From the NCBI GenBank assembly GCA_947453145.1, contig CANGFA010000003.1:1-64000 (forward strand): a DNA stretch of 64,000 bases, given 5' to 3'. The notes beneath the pieces were generated by a model. That model searched no databases. It was not told the origin of the DNA and saw only the letters and a program-made list of their open reading frames with translations. This document shows positions 7,818 through 16,754 of the stretch, piece after piece (position 1 is the first letter of the stretch; every line of letters starts with the position of its first letter). The position numbers and the translations under genes are program-made. Source of the stretch: Bacteroidota bacterium. GTDB lineage: Bacteria > Bacteroidota > Bacteroidia > Chitinophagales > Chitinophagaceae.

Positions 7818-9338
7818 TTAATCTTTCAAATTTAGTATAAACGCATAGTTACCAAAATAGCCTGGATAAAACCCACCTAATTTCACATTGCCGTTGGATT
7901 TATTAATGGCGTCATAAAACTCACTTAGGTTGTTAACTTCTTTATCATTTACAGTCAAAATTACAAACCCTTTTTCGATACTACTTTTTCCTAAAACACC
8001 ATTGCCTAATTCCTTAACCACCACCCCTCCACTCACTTCATTTTTATCAGCTGTGGCTTTATCTAAGGTTTCAATTTTTCCTCCAAGCTTTTCAATAAGC
8101 TTGCTACTTTTAGCAACATCTGTATTGCCTAATTTTGCTTTTAATACAATATCAATATTAGTCTCTTTGTCGTTGCGCTTTATAGTTAATGTAATTTTAT
8201 CACCTGGCTTGTACTTAGAGATCTGCTCCTGAAGTTCGGGTGCACTTTTAACAACTGCTCCATTAAATTTGGAAATTACGTCACCTGCTTTTATGCTGGA
8301 AGCTTCCGCAGCACCACCTTCTAATACATTGGTGATTAAAACACCATCTCCTGGTTTGTATTTTATATTTAAATCGGATTCTACTTTTTTAATTTGATCT
8401 TCAGACATATCTTCTTGAGCCATAGACACGCCTAAGTAAGCTCTTTGTACTGTTCCAAATTTTACAATATCAGTTACTACTTTCTTAACAATATTTACAG
8501 GAATGGCATAAGAATAACCCGCGTAAGAACCCGTAGGAGACATGATGGCGGAATTGATACCTACTAATTCACCATTGGTATTTACCAATGCGCCACCGCT
8601 ATTACCTTGGTTAACAGCTGCGTCAGTTTGTAAAAAAGATTCAATAGGTCTATCTCCTTGTCTTGAGTTTACGTCAATGCTTCTATTTTTTGCACTAATA
8701 ATACCTGCTGTAATAGTTACATCTAAATTTAATGGATAACCAATCGCTAAAACCCATTGGCCTAATTTTACATCATCGCTATTACCGTATACTAAATAAG
8801 GCATATTGCTAGCTTCTATTTTAATTACGGCAATATCACTATTGGGATCGGCCCCAATCACTTTTGCTTTATAAACTTTCTTATTCGTAAGCGTTACCGT
8901 GACTTCGTCGGCGCCACTTATTACGTGATTATTGGTTACAATATAACCGTCGCCTGTAATTAATACCCCACTTCCACTAGCTCTTTGCTCGGGCATGATT
9001 CTAGGTCCTCCAAAGTAGTCGCCAAATTGATCCTCTCCAAAAAAATCAAAGAAAGGATTTCTTTGTCTTGGGGTATTACTATTCTCTATTTTTTTTGCGT
9101 TTGTTTTGGTTTTAATATGCACAACTGCAGGCGATGCTGCATTGGCTGCTAAAGTAAAATCGGTGGAGGAACTTGGCATAGCGCCATTTACAAAATTTGC
9201 ATAATTAGCAGGTAACTTTCCCATTACATCACCACTATTATTGGATTTTGCCCATTTAGCAAATCCCCAAATACTAAGAAATGTGGTACAAAGACTAATG
9301 CCAATTACGGCTAATACATTTTTGTAATTCAAATTCAT
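7818..9338 (-). CDS. degP: Do/HtrA-family periplasmic serine protease DegP
   Basis: 506 residues. An N-terminal signal anchor (about residues 9-27) precedes a trypsin-like domain with catalytic His138 (TNNHVISG), Asp168 (NSDIAVIK) and Ser247 (NQGNSGGA). A first PDZ domain covers about 290-400 and a second, more degenerate one about 410-506. The enzyme degrades or refolds damaged envelope proteins in the periplasm. An insert rich in Asn, Phe and Gly (about residues 88-117) matches the regulatory LA loop position. It is monocistronic. The 164-bp AT-rich gap upstream (9339-9502) shows no clear promoter consensus to me. Confidence 0.95.
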   Translation of the reverse strand: MNLNYKNVLAVIGISLCTTFLSIWGFAKWAKSNNSGDVMGKLPANYANFVNGAMPSSSTDFTLAANAASPAVVHIKTKTNAKKIENSNTPRQRNPFFDFFGEDQFGDYFGGPRIMPEQRASGSGVLITGDGYIVTNNHVISGADEVTVTLTNKKVYKAKVIGADPNSDIAVIKIEASNMPYLVYGNSDDVKLGQWVLAIGYPLNLDVTITAGIISAKNRSIDVNSRQGDRPIESFLQTDAAVNQGNSGGALVNTNGELVGINSAIMSPTGSYAGYSYAIPVNIVKKVVTDIVKFGTVQRAYLGVSMAQEDMSEDQIKKVESDLNIKYKPGDGVLITNVLEGGAAEASSIKAGDVISKFNGAVVKSAPELQEQISKYKPGDKITLTIKRNDKETNIDIVLKAKLGNTDVAKSSKLIEKLGGKIETLDKATADKNEVSGGVVVKELGNGVLGKSSIEKGFVILTVNDKEVNNLSEFYDAINKSNGNVKLGGFYPGYFGNYAFILNLKD

Positions 9339-9502
9339 GTCGTTTATTTTTTGAGGTTATTGTTTTCTATCTATTTACAAATAATATGCCATTCTTAAAG
9401 CAAAATAATAAACAAGAAAGAATGTCACAAATTGTTCTTTTTAGTTTAACAAAATATTTACGAAAATATTCGTTTTTGATGATAATAACACATTTAAAAC
9501 GG

Positions 9503-10495
9503 CTAAATTTTTGCTAAAAATTCCAAGGTGTCCACACCATCTGCATATTGCACCAGTTGGGGCTTTTGAAGACTACCAAATCCAAGGCCTCCATTTCCAA
9601 CCACACATTGAATTGCTGCTTCATTAATTTGGGGAATCGAATCTGTTGAATAAAATTGATAGTGAATTTGAGATATGGCTGCAAATGGGGAAGGGTTTTC
9701 GCTTAATAAAATGCCACCTGCATCCATATAAAATTGTCTGTTCATCATTAATAAAGCAAGCTGATAATCGTAATTGTGCTTGTACTTATGTTGATCAATT
9801 AAATAAGTATACTTTTTTAAAGCGGATAACAATGGAATAAAATCATATTCCATTGGCACCCACAACTGAGTGACATTTCTGCAACCCATGCCAAAATAGA
9901 GCATCATATCGTCTGCTAACAAACCCAGGTTTTCCGGGGATTCAGACCCATCTAAAATGGCTACAGATGTCTTATTTTTTCTGATAATATTTGGATATTT
10001 TCCAAAATATTGATCAAAATACTGACCTGCATTATTGCTACCGGTTGCAATATAAGCGTCACAATTTTTTAAATGATCCTGTACCATGATCGCATTTTCA
10101 AAAGCAGGGTTTATTCTTTTTAAGGAGTCAATGACAAATTGCATTAATATGGTGTCTTTGGAAGATAGTTTAATCACAGCGGTGTGCCCAGCAATAAGCA
10201 CACTTAACAGGTCGTGGAATCCAACCATGGGAATATTGCCGGCCATAACAATGCCCACTTTTTTATGGGTAAAAGAATCAGAGATGCTGGGGTACATTGC
10301 CACCCAATTTTGTAGGGCATCCTTTTGTAAGTATTGGTCTACAATTTGTTGAGCAGCTTGGTCTATGAATTCAGGTAAAAACCAAGCATTTTGATTATTT
10401 GCCTTCCATTTGGCAGCTGCAAATTCCTCATTTTTATCTGTTAAATATTTATCTCCAAGGGTAAAAAAAGCATCTATTCTTGCTTGTATGTTCAT
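9503..10495 (-). CDS. LuxC-family acyl-CoA reductase
   Basis: 330 residues of the ALDH superfamily, PF05893-like. Members reduce acyl-CoA to aldehyde using NAD(P)H. The putative nucleotide-binding region is KVGIVMAGNIPMVGFHD (about residues 79-95), and the likely catalytic Cys is Cys205 in FGMGCRNVTQLW. There is no LuxD/LuxE partner nearby, so it is not part of a luminescence operon. It is divergent from a dicluster ferredoxin gene whose promoter lies inside its 5' end. The actual substrate is unknown. Confidence 0.85.
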   Translation of the reverse strand: MNIQARIDAFFTLGDKYLTDKNEEFAAAKWKANNQNAWFLPEFIDQAAQQIVDQYLQKDALQNWVAMYPSISDSFTHKKVGIVMAGNIPMVGFHDLLSVLIAGHTAVIKLSSKDTILMQFVIDSLKRINPAFENAIMVQDHLKNCDAYIATGSNNAGQYFDQYFGKYPNIIRKNKTSVAILDGSESPENLGLLADDMMLYFGMGCRNVTQLWVPMEYDFIPLLSALKKYTYLIDQHKYKHNYDYQLALLMMNRQFYMDAGGILLSENPSPFAAISQIHYQFYSTDSIPQINEAAIQCVVGNGGLGFGSLQKPQLVQYADGVDTLEFLAKI

Positions 10496-10513
10496 GTCAG
10501 TTCTTTATATTTG
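10484..10513 (+). promoter_or_regulatory. Bacteroidota-type promoter for the ferredoxin gene
   Basis: TTG at 10484-10486, a 19-nt spacer, then TATATTTG at 10506-10513: a perfect consensus match. The upstream half overlaps the first codons of the divergent acyl-CoA reductase gene. The predicted 5' UTR is about 33 nt. Confidence 0.8.
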
Positions 10514-10551
10514 TATGGCAAAAGTACGTCACTAATTATTAAATTATTTTT

Positions 10552-10899
10552 ATGGCACTAAAAATCACCGATGAATGTATTAACTGTGGAGCCTGCGAAC
10601 CAGAATGTCCTAATAACGCTATCTATGAAGGTGGTGTTGAATGGGCAATGGCAGACGGCACTACTGTAAAAGGAACTTTCAATTTATTAGATGGAACGGC
10701 TGTTGATGCGGACGCAAGAATCGCACCAATTGCTACTGACACCTATTATATTACAGCAAACAAGTGTACCGAGTGTCAAGGTTTTCACGAAGAGCCACAA
10801 TGTGCTGCAGTTTGTCCTGTAGACTGTTGTGTTCACGATGAGTTATACCAAGAAACGGTAGAAGTGTTACTGGCGAAAAAAGAAAAATTACACGCTTAG
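10552..10899 (+). CDS. 4Fe-4S dicluster ferredoxin
   Basis: 115 residues. The first cluster motif is C9-x2-C12-x2-C15-x3-C19 ([14 protein letters not shown]). The second set is CTECQGF...[10 protein letters not shown] (around residues 70-94), with an 8-residue insertion in the loop as in Allochromatium-type 2[4Fe-4S] ferredoxins. It is a cytoplasmic low-potential electron carrier. A perfect consensus promoter precedes it and a terminator follows, so it is a single-gene unit. It is divergent from the acyl-CoA reductase gene. Confidence 0.93.
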   Translation: MALKITDECINCGACEPECPNNAIYEGGVEWAMADGTTVKGTFNLLDGTAVDADARIAPIATDTYYITANKCTECQGFHEEPQCAAVCPVDCCVHDELYQETVEVLLAKKEKLHA

Positions 10900-10908
10900 T
10901 GCTAAGAT

Positions 10909-10935
10909 AAAAAAGGGAAGTTTTTCCCTTTTTTT
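10909..10935 (+). terminator. Intrinsic terminator after the ferredoxin gene
   Basis: AAAAAAGGGAA pairs with TTCCCTTTTTT and is followed by T residues. Confidence 0.88.
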
Positions 10936-10977
10936 ATTTCCTATATTTATAGTACCCTAATTGAATAGAAGTTGACA

Positions 10978-11973
10978 ATGAAAAAGAAAGTGGCGTTAGT
11001 TACAGGTGGTTTAAGCTCAGAGGCACAAATAAGTTATAAGAGTGCTAAGACCGTTATGAATGCATTGGATAAAAATGCCTATGATGTTTATTTAATTGAC
11101 ATACACCCAACGGGTTGGTGGTATGAAAATATACTGGGAGAGGAAGTGGCTGTTAATAAAGCCGATTTTAGCATTGAGGAAGGAGGGGAAAAAATTACTT
11201 TTGATGTGGCGCTCATGTGTATTCATGGGACACCCGGTGAGGATGGAAAACTACAAGGCTATTTTGATATGATTGGCTTGCCTTATACAAGTTGTGATAC
11301 AGCTACTTCGGCATTAACTTTTAATAAAAGATACACGGTGGCTGTGGCTGGATTTGGTGGGGTGAATGTAGCTAAGTCATTACATTTATTTATAGAAAGT
11401 CCATTGAGCGCAAATGAAATATTGGCACAATTAAAATTACCTGTATTTGTAAAGCCTAATAATGGGGGAAGTAGTTTAGGTATTAGCAAAGTAAATGTTG
11501 CTTCCGAATTACCAACCGCTTTAGAAAAAGCATTTAAGGAAGATACCCAGGTGTTGGTGGAAGAATTTATAAGTGGCAGAGAATTTACCATTGGCGTTTT
11601 TAAATCTAAAGGAGTACTCACTGTATTACCTATCACGGAGATCACCACCGAAAATGAGTTTTTTGATTTTGAAGCAAAATATGAAGGCAAGTGTAAGGAG
11701 ATAACACCAGCAGAAATTTCTGAAAAAATGTTGAACGACTTAACTGCTGCTGCTAAAAAAGTATATGCTACTTTAAATTGTAGAGGAGTGGTTAGGGTGG
11801 ATTTTATTTACGATGAAACTGCTTCAAAAGCATACATGTTAGAGGTAAATACAGTGCCCGGGCAAAGTGAAGCAAGTGTAATTCCTCAGCAAGTAAAAGC
11901 AATGGGATGGAGTTTAAGCAATTTTTATGCTACTTTAGTGGAAGATGCTTTAGCCAATAAATCAAATTCATAA
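10978..11973 (+). CDS. ddl: D-alanine--D-alanine ligase
   Basis: 331-residue ATP-grasp enzyme that joins two D-Ala for peptidoglycan precursors in the cytoplasm. Visible features are the N-terminal MKKKVALVTGGLSSEAQIS block, the ATP-grasp region VFVKPNNGGSSLGISKV (around residues 155-171), the carboxylate/Mg motif RVDFIYDE, and the MLEVNTVPGQSEASVIP block. I chose ATG 10978; a TTG two codons earlier (10972) is open but unlikely. The PASTA gene follows after 8 nt and the rhodanese after 5 nt more, so the three form an operon with a cell-wall theme. Confidence 0.95.
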   Translation: MKKKVALVTGGLSSEAQISYKSAKTVMNALDKNAYDVYLIDIHPTGWWYENILGEEVAVNKADFSIEEGGEKITFDVALMCIHGTPGEDGKLQGYFDMIGLPYTSCDTATSALTFNKRYTVAVAGFGGVNVAKSLHLFIESPLSANEILAQLKLPVFVKPNNGGSSLGISKVNVASELPTALEKAFKEDTQVLVEEFISGREFTIGVFKSKGVLTVLPITEITTENEFFDFEAKYEGKCKEITPAEISEKMLNDLTAAAKKVYATLNCRGVVRVDFIYDETASKAYMLEVNTVPGQSEASVIPQQVKAMGWSLSNFYATLVEDALANKSNS

Positions 11974-11981
11974 ACCGCTTT

Positions 11982-12809
11982 ATGGAAGCTATTGAAAAAT
12001 TATTAAAAAAGCCATTGTGGTATAATATCCTTGTAGGTATTGGGGCCTTTTTATTTTTATTTTTATTGATCTTCTTTTCATTAGGTTTAATCACTGGCAA
12101 CGGCAAGACCGAAAAAGTTCCTTCTGTTGTTGGCTTGGATATTAGCACCGCAAAACATAATTTAGCTGCTTTGGGATTTGATGTAGTAGTTCAAGATTCT
12201 ATTTATGTAGATACCTTGGCAAGAACTGCAGTCCTCAGGCAAACCCCCGATGCAGATGAAGTAGTTAAAAAAGGGAGAACTGTTTATTTAACAATTAATA
12301 GAGTGTTGGCTCCACAAATTGAAATGCCAAATTTGGTGGGCTTCTCTTTACAAAGTGCAATTACTTATTTAAAAGTTTTAGGTTTAAGAATGGGTCCAAT
12401 TACTTTACAACCCGATAAAAATAAGAATGTTGTTTTAGATCAATTGGTAAATGGGGTTAGAATTGCTCCAGGTGCAAAAATCGCATCTGGCACAATCATT
12501 AATTTATATATTGGAGATGGTACTTTAAGTGTATTGGAAGAAGTTCCGGATGTAGTTGGACTTACCGTGGGTAATGCTAGAAGTTTAATTGAAAGTGCCG
12601 GTTTTGTGGTAGGCAATATTTCTTCTGGTGTGGCTATTCAGGATACGGCTAGTGCTTTTGTAATAGCCCAGGATCCAATTGCCTTATCTGCCAAATTAGA
12701 TTCATTAAATGTGCCAATTAAAAACAGGGCACCTATCAAAACACCTATACATCTTACTATTGATTTAACAGCCCCTATCAGGCCCCTTAACGACTCAATT
12801 AAAAATTAA
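11982..12809 (+). CDS. Membrane-anchored PASTA-domain protein
   Basis: 275 residues. A short cytoplasmic basic N-terminus is followed by one membrane helix (about residues 15-37) and three PASTA domains (about 46-107, 113-178 and 187-262), each starting with a P-x-V/L-V-G motif. PASTA domains bind muropeptide or beta-lactam-like ligands in Ser/Thr kinases and PBPs; here there is no kinase or transpeptidase domain. It lies 8 nt after ddl, which supports a role at the cell wall. The exact role is unknown. Confidence 0.85.
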   Translation: MEAIEKLLKKPLWYNILVGIGAFLFLFLLIFFSLGLITGNGKTEKVPSVVGLDISTAKHNLAALGFDVVVQDSIYVDTLARTAVLRQTPDADEVVKKGRTVYLTINRVLAPQIEMPNLVGFSLQSAITYLKVLGLRMGPITLQPDKNKNVVLDQLVNGVRIAPGAKIASGTIINLYIGDGTLSVLEEVPDVVGLTVGNARSLIESAGFVVGNISSGVAIQDTASAFVIAQDPIALSAKLDSLNVPIKNRAPIKTPIHLTIDLTAPIRPLNDSIKN

Positions 12810-12814
12810 TTATT

Positions 12815-13123
12815 ATGCAAACTATAACTGTAGCAGCGCTTAAAGAGAAATTAGATGCTGGTGAAAAAATTAACTTATTAGACGTACGTGAACCTCATGA
12901 GCACGCAGCATTTAATATTGGCGGCCAATTATTGCCTTTGGGTTTGGTTCAAGCTTTACAAATTGATGAAATTGAACATCTAAAAGAAGAAACAGTTTAT
13001 GTTTATTGCAGAAGTGGCAATAGAAGTGGACAAGCCTGCTTAATGTTAGAACCCTTTGGTTTTAAGGATGTAATTAATGTTACCGGAGGCATGTTGGCTT
13101 GGCAGGAGCAATTTCCAGGCTAA
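12815..13123 (+). CDS. Single-domain rhodanese-like protein
   Basis: 102 residues, one rhodanese domain with active-site Cys65 in the loop YCRSGNRS. The substrate-side motif LLDVREPHEH lies near residues 21-30. It may act as a sulfur carrier or sulfurtransferase, or bind another anion. It lies 5 nt after the PASTA gene and is probably the last gene of the ddl operon. Confidence 0.9.
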   Translation: MQTITVAALKEKLDAGEKINLLDVREPHEHAAFNIGGQLLPLGLVQALQIDEIEHLKEETVYVYCRSGNRSGQACLMLEPFGFKDVINVTGGMLAWQEQFPG

Positions 13124-13184
13124 TGTTAAACAAATTGCAAATTTGTTATTTTCTATATTATATTTATAGATAAATAATAATTCT

Positions 13185-14219
13185 ATGAAAATTTTATCGG
13201 GCCTTTTTTTGTATTGCGCGCTTATTTTGAGTGCTTGCAATACAAGTAGTTCTATTACTCCAACTACAACAAATAATTATCACGACACAACCGGAAGAAC
13301 TGACCTTTTTGCTGGAGGAATTCAAATGATTCCTATTCAAACTGCAAAAGGAACTTTTAATGTTTGGACAAAAAGAGTCGGGAACAATCCTAAAATAAAA
13401 GTATTGCTATTGCATGGTGGTCCAGGTGCAACCCATGAGTATTTTGAATGTTTTGATTCCTTCTTTCCACAAGAAGGTTTTGAATATTATTATTATGATC
13501 AGTTAGGTTCTGCGTATTCTGACAATCCTAAGGATTCAAGTTTGTGGAATATTGATCGTTTTGTTGAAGAAGTAGAAACAGTGAGAAAGGCTTTGAAAAT
13601 GGATTCTTCTAATTTTATTTTATTGGGCCATTCTTGGGGCGGTATATTGGCAACAGAGTATGCTTTAAAGTACCAGCATAATTTAAAGGGATTAGTGATT
13701 TCTAATATGGTGCCTTCCGTTCCAGAATACAATGCTTATGCGAATAATGTATTAGGTCCAAAATTGCCACCTGTTATTTTAGCAAGTATTAGGTCCTATG
13801 AAGCAAAAGGAGATTATACCAATCCGGCTTATTTAAAACTCATCGAAGATAATTATTATCCTGAGCACGTTTTAAGAATGCCTCCAGCAACCTGGCCTGA
13901 TCCAGTTAAAAGAGCTTTTGCAAAAATGAATTATCCTTTGTATTTGCAAATGCAAGGACCATCTGAATTTGGTATTGTAGGCAATGCTAGTTTGAGAGAC
14001 TGGAACCGTAAGCCGGATTTAAATAAAATTAAAGTACCAGTGTTAAGTATTGGTGGTGAATTTGATACCATGGATCCTAAGGCTATGGAGGAACTTTCTA
14101 AATTGGTTCAGCATGGTCAATATCTATATTGTGCAAAAGGTTCTCATATGTCTATGTATGACGATCAGCAAACTTATTTTACTGGCTTAATTAAGTTTAT
14201 TAAAGGTTTAGATAAATAA
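13185..14219 (+). CDS. Lipoprotein alpha/beta hydrolase, proline iminopeptidase-like (S33)
   Basis: 344 residues. A lipoprotein signal has the lipobox LSAC with Cys18. The alpha/beta hydrolase core has the oxyanion motif HGGPG (77-81), the nucleophile elbow GHSWGG (Ser150), a late acid (GGEFDTMDP) and a His (KGSHMSMYDD). HGGPG plus GHSWGG is characteristic of the prolyl iminopeptidase (S33) family, which removes N-terminal proline. Lipid anchoring puts it in the envelope. A near-consensus TATATTTA lies at 13159-13166. It ends at a bidirectional terminator. Confidence 0.85.
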   Translation: MKILSGLFLYCALILSACNTSSSITPTTTNNYHDTTGRTDLFAGGIQMIPIQTAKGTFNVWTKRVGNNPKIKVLLLHGGPGATHEYFECFDSFFPQEGFEYYYYDQLGSAYSDNPKDSSLWNIDRFVEEVETVRKALKMDSSNFILLGHSWGGILATEYALKYQHNLKGLVISNMVPSVPEYNAYANNVLGPKLPPVILASIRSYEAKGDYTNPAYLKLIEDNYYPEHVLRMPPATWPDPVKRAFAKMNYPLYLQMQGPSEFGIVGNASLRDWNRKPDLNKIKVPVLSIGGEFDTMDPKAMEELSKLVQHGQYLYCAKGSHMSMYDDQQTYFTGLIKFIKGLDK

Positions 14220-14239
14220 AAGTTAGAAATTGGGTACAT

Positions 14240-14271
14240 AAAAAAAGGAGCAATTTATTGCTCCTTTTTTT
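14240..14271. terminator. Bidirectional terminator between S33 hydrolase and TonB receptor
   Basis: The 13-bp arms AAAAAAGGAGCAA and TTGCTCCTTTTTT serve convergent genes. Confidence 0.92.
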
Positions 14272-14336
14272 ATGACTAGTAATTCAATTTCTCAAATCAT
14301 TCGAAAAACTATACTTAAAATCATTTTCTCAATAAT

Positions 14337-16526
14337 TTATTTGATATCAATCTTTAAACTTAATAAATAATTTCTTCCAGCCATGGGGAAGTAATTATTG
14401 GAAGTGGTTGTTGTGCCACCGTATAAATAACTATAAGTATATCCATTGGACACGTATTTGACATCTAAAAGGTTAATGGCATAAAATTGCAATAAAGCAC
14501 TCCATGTTTTATGATCCACTAATTTCAAGGCAATATTTGCATCATTAATTAAATAAGCATTTAAAATTCTAGACTCGTTTTGTGTGTTATCTAAATATTG
14601 CTTTGATACATATTTGCTGGTCCAACTTAAAGTTAAATTAGTTCGAGGTTTATAATGAATGCTATGTACTGCAGTTGTATTAGGGGATAAAGTTATATCG
14701 GTATTATGGTGGGCTAATTCAGCCTGACCTCCATTGTCATAATCATCAAAATATTCGGTGAAATTTGTTATTTTATTTTTACTAAGTGTAATATTTCCAT
14801 TGCTTGAAATGGTTTTACTGATTTGCCAGTTTTCTTCTATTTCAATACCTGCACGATAACTTTTTGCCACATTCGTTCTTGTATAAGCACCTATGTCATT
14901 TATTTTACCAGTAAGTACCAATTGATCTTTATAGTTCATGTAATAGATATTTACCCCCCAATTAAAGTTGGTAAACTTGCTATTAAATCCTGTTTCCCAA
15001 TCATATAAGACTTCCTGTTTTGGTTGTTGCTTAACACCGGCTTCGAAGTCGTCTCTATTGGGTTCCTTATGCGCAATTGCTATACTTGTATAATAGGTGG
15101 TTTTATTTGTTTTATAGTTAAATCCGGCTTTTGGATTTAAAAAATCAAACTGCCTATCCACAATCAAGTTTGGGTTCCCGTCAAAGCCATTCATTTTATG
15201 CTCAACATGCCTTAGTTGAACATCTACAAAACTACTTAGCTGTTTACTAAATGAATGTTCCCACTTAACATAACCATTGTACTCTTTTTTGACACCGTTG
15301 TTAGTGTAATATATTTTTTGAATTTGAGCTAGCTTAGCAATGCTTGGAATACCATAGGGCAATTCACCAAAATGTTGCCCATCATAAAAGTTCCATCCTC
15401 CACCAATAGTAAAACGATCTTTATTTTTTTCATAATTCAAGGACGCTATCTGACCATAGAAATTATTGTCTAACCATCTTCTTCTTATTAAATCAATTGA
15501 ATTGGTAGTAGCAAAATTAATACCATAATTTGCCAAATCTACATTTGCTTTATACTCCTCGTAATAGCCGCGGCCCTTGGTTAAAAATACGGCTGTATTC
15601 CACTTTAAATTTTCATTTAATGTTTTATTATAAAATAATTGATAGTGGGATTGAGTATAGTTGTCTGTTTGATTATCGTAAGGGCTTCCCATTTTTTCGG
15701 TACCAGCAGGGTTGTAGGTTCTATTTTTTGTTAAACTATCTTCGGGTACACCATACCAGGCTTGATAAGTTTTTTCTTTTCCCGAAAATATATTTAATCT
15801 TATTGAAGATTGATCCCCCCAATACGTAGTACTTAGATAAAAAGAGTTTAAATCACTTTTTGCTCTATCTATATAACCGGCACTCGAAATATTACTTAAG
15901 CGACCATCAATCGTAAAACGATTGTTTAATAAGCCCGTTCCAAATTGTAGCGTATTTTTTAAAGTATTAAAAGACCCTACACTATTTTGTAAGGTTAAAT
16001 AGGAAGCGGGGCGATAGTCGTTGGTAGCTAAATTAATAGTTGCTCCAAATGCACTAGCACCATTTGTAGAAGTTCCCACACCTCTTTGAATTTGAATGCT
16101 ATTTGCACTTGAACTAAAATCGGGTAAATCAACAAAATAAGTACCCATGCTTTCTGCATCATTATAAGGGATACCGTTTAGTGTAACATTTATTCTTGTT
16201 GCATCTGTTCCTCTAATTCTTAGTCCTGTATAGCCTACACCAGTTCCCGCATCCGAATTGGCTACTATCGAAGGCGTATTTTGAATAATGAAAGGTAGGT
16301 CTTGCCCCAAGTTAAGTTGTGCAATTTGAGCAGCATTGATATTGCTTTTTGCAAATGGACTATTTTCTGATGCTCTGACCGACCTAACTTCTAAAGGGAG
16401 TAAATTTCGAACACTGTCGGTATGCTGGTTAATACTGTCCTTTTTTGTCAGGAGCTGTCTTGGTTGCTGAGCCCACATTGGACTTAGCATTAAAAATGTG
16501 GCAATTGTTCCCAATAACTTAGTCAT
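14337..16526 (-). CDS. TonB-dependent receptor, predicted thiamin/precursor uptake
   Basis: 729 residues. A signal peptide ends near residue 19 (MWAQ). The plug domain lies at about 45-165 (LPFIIQNTPSIV, GLRIRGTDATRINVTLNGIP, RGVGTSTNGASAFGATI), and the rest is a beta barrel ending in an aromatic/charged strand. It lacks the CarboxypepD_reg N-terminal extension seen in the other TonB receptor of this window. A TPP riboswitch directly upstream on the same strand shows control by thiamin status, so I infer uptake of thiamin or a precursor across the outer membrane. TPP-regulated outer-membrane receptors are known in Bacteroidota. No thiamin synthesis gene is adjacent. Confidence 0.9.
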   Translation of the reverse strand: MTKLLGTIATFLMLSPMWAQQPRQLLTKKDSINQHTDSVRNLLPLEVRSVRASENSPFAKSNINAAQIAQLNLGQDLPFIIQNTPSIVANSDAGTGVGYTGLRIRGTDATRINVTLNGIPYNDAESMGTYFVDLPDFSSSANSIQIQRGVGTSTNGASAFGATINLATNDYRPASYLTLQNSVGSFNTLKNTLQFGTGLLNNRFTIDGRLSNISSAGYIDRAKSDLNSFYLSTTYWGDQSSIRLNIFSGKEKTYQAWYGVPEDSLTKNRTYNPAGTEKMGSPYDNQTDNYTQSHYQLFYNKTLNENLKWNTAVFLTKGRGYYEEYKANVDLANYGINFATTNSIDLIRRRWLDNNFYGQIASLNYEKNKDRFTIGGGWNFYDGQHFGELPYGIPSIAKLAQIQKIYYTNNGVKKEYNGYVKWEHSFSKQLSSFVDVQLRHVEHKMNGFDGNPNLIVDRQFDFLNPKAGFNYKTNKTTYYTSIAIAHKEPNRDDFEAGVKQQPKQEVLYDWETGFNSKFTNFNWGVNIYYMNYKDQLVLTGKINDIGAYTRTNVAKSYRAGIEIEENWQISKTISSNGNITLSKNKITNFTEYFDDYDNGGQAELAHHNTDITLSPNTTAVHSIHYKPRTNLTLSWTSKYVSKQYLDNTQNESRILNAYLINDANIALKLVDHKTWSALLQFYAINLLDVKYVSNGYTYSYLYGGTTTTSNNYFPMAGRNYLLSLKIDIK

Positions 16527-16591
16527 AGCTAAATTTTAAATATTAAAAATGGGAACAGGAATAATAAGCTATGAGAAGTGCACAAGTGGTG

Positions 16592-16674
16592 CGGTACCTT
16601 CCCTTCGCAGGAATTACCCTGTTCAGGTTCAACGGGTTTTATCTCAGCTTTTTAAAGCACCCCGAGGACGAGGC
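16592..16674 (-). promoter_or_regulatory. TPP riboswitch (THI element)
   Basis: Read on the minus strand, all conserved blocks of the TPP aptamer occur in order: GGGGTGC (16663-16657), GCTGAGA (16648-16642), ACCCGTTGAACCTGA (16637-16623), then CAGGGTAATTCCTGCG followed by AAGGGA (16621-16600). It lies about 70 nt upstream of the TonB receptor start. No strong terminator hairpin is visible between the aptamer and the ATG, so control is more likely at translation initiation (inference). Confidence 0.97.
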
Positions 16675-16754
16675 AAATTTAGGTTGGAAAATTCATTTTG
16701 CCAATTGTAACTTTATCTACCCATTTTCGTTTTACGATATATAAACACACAATT

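Noticed and set aside
9503..10899. A luminescence or fatty-aldehyde operon around the LuxC-type gene
   Set aside because: No luxD, luxE, luxA or luxB is present; the neighbouring ferredoxin is on its own promoter.
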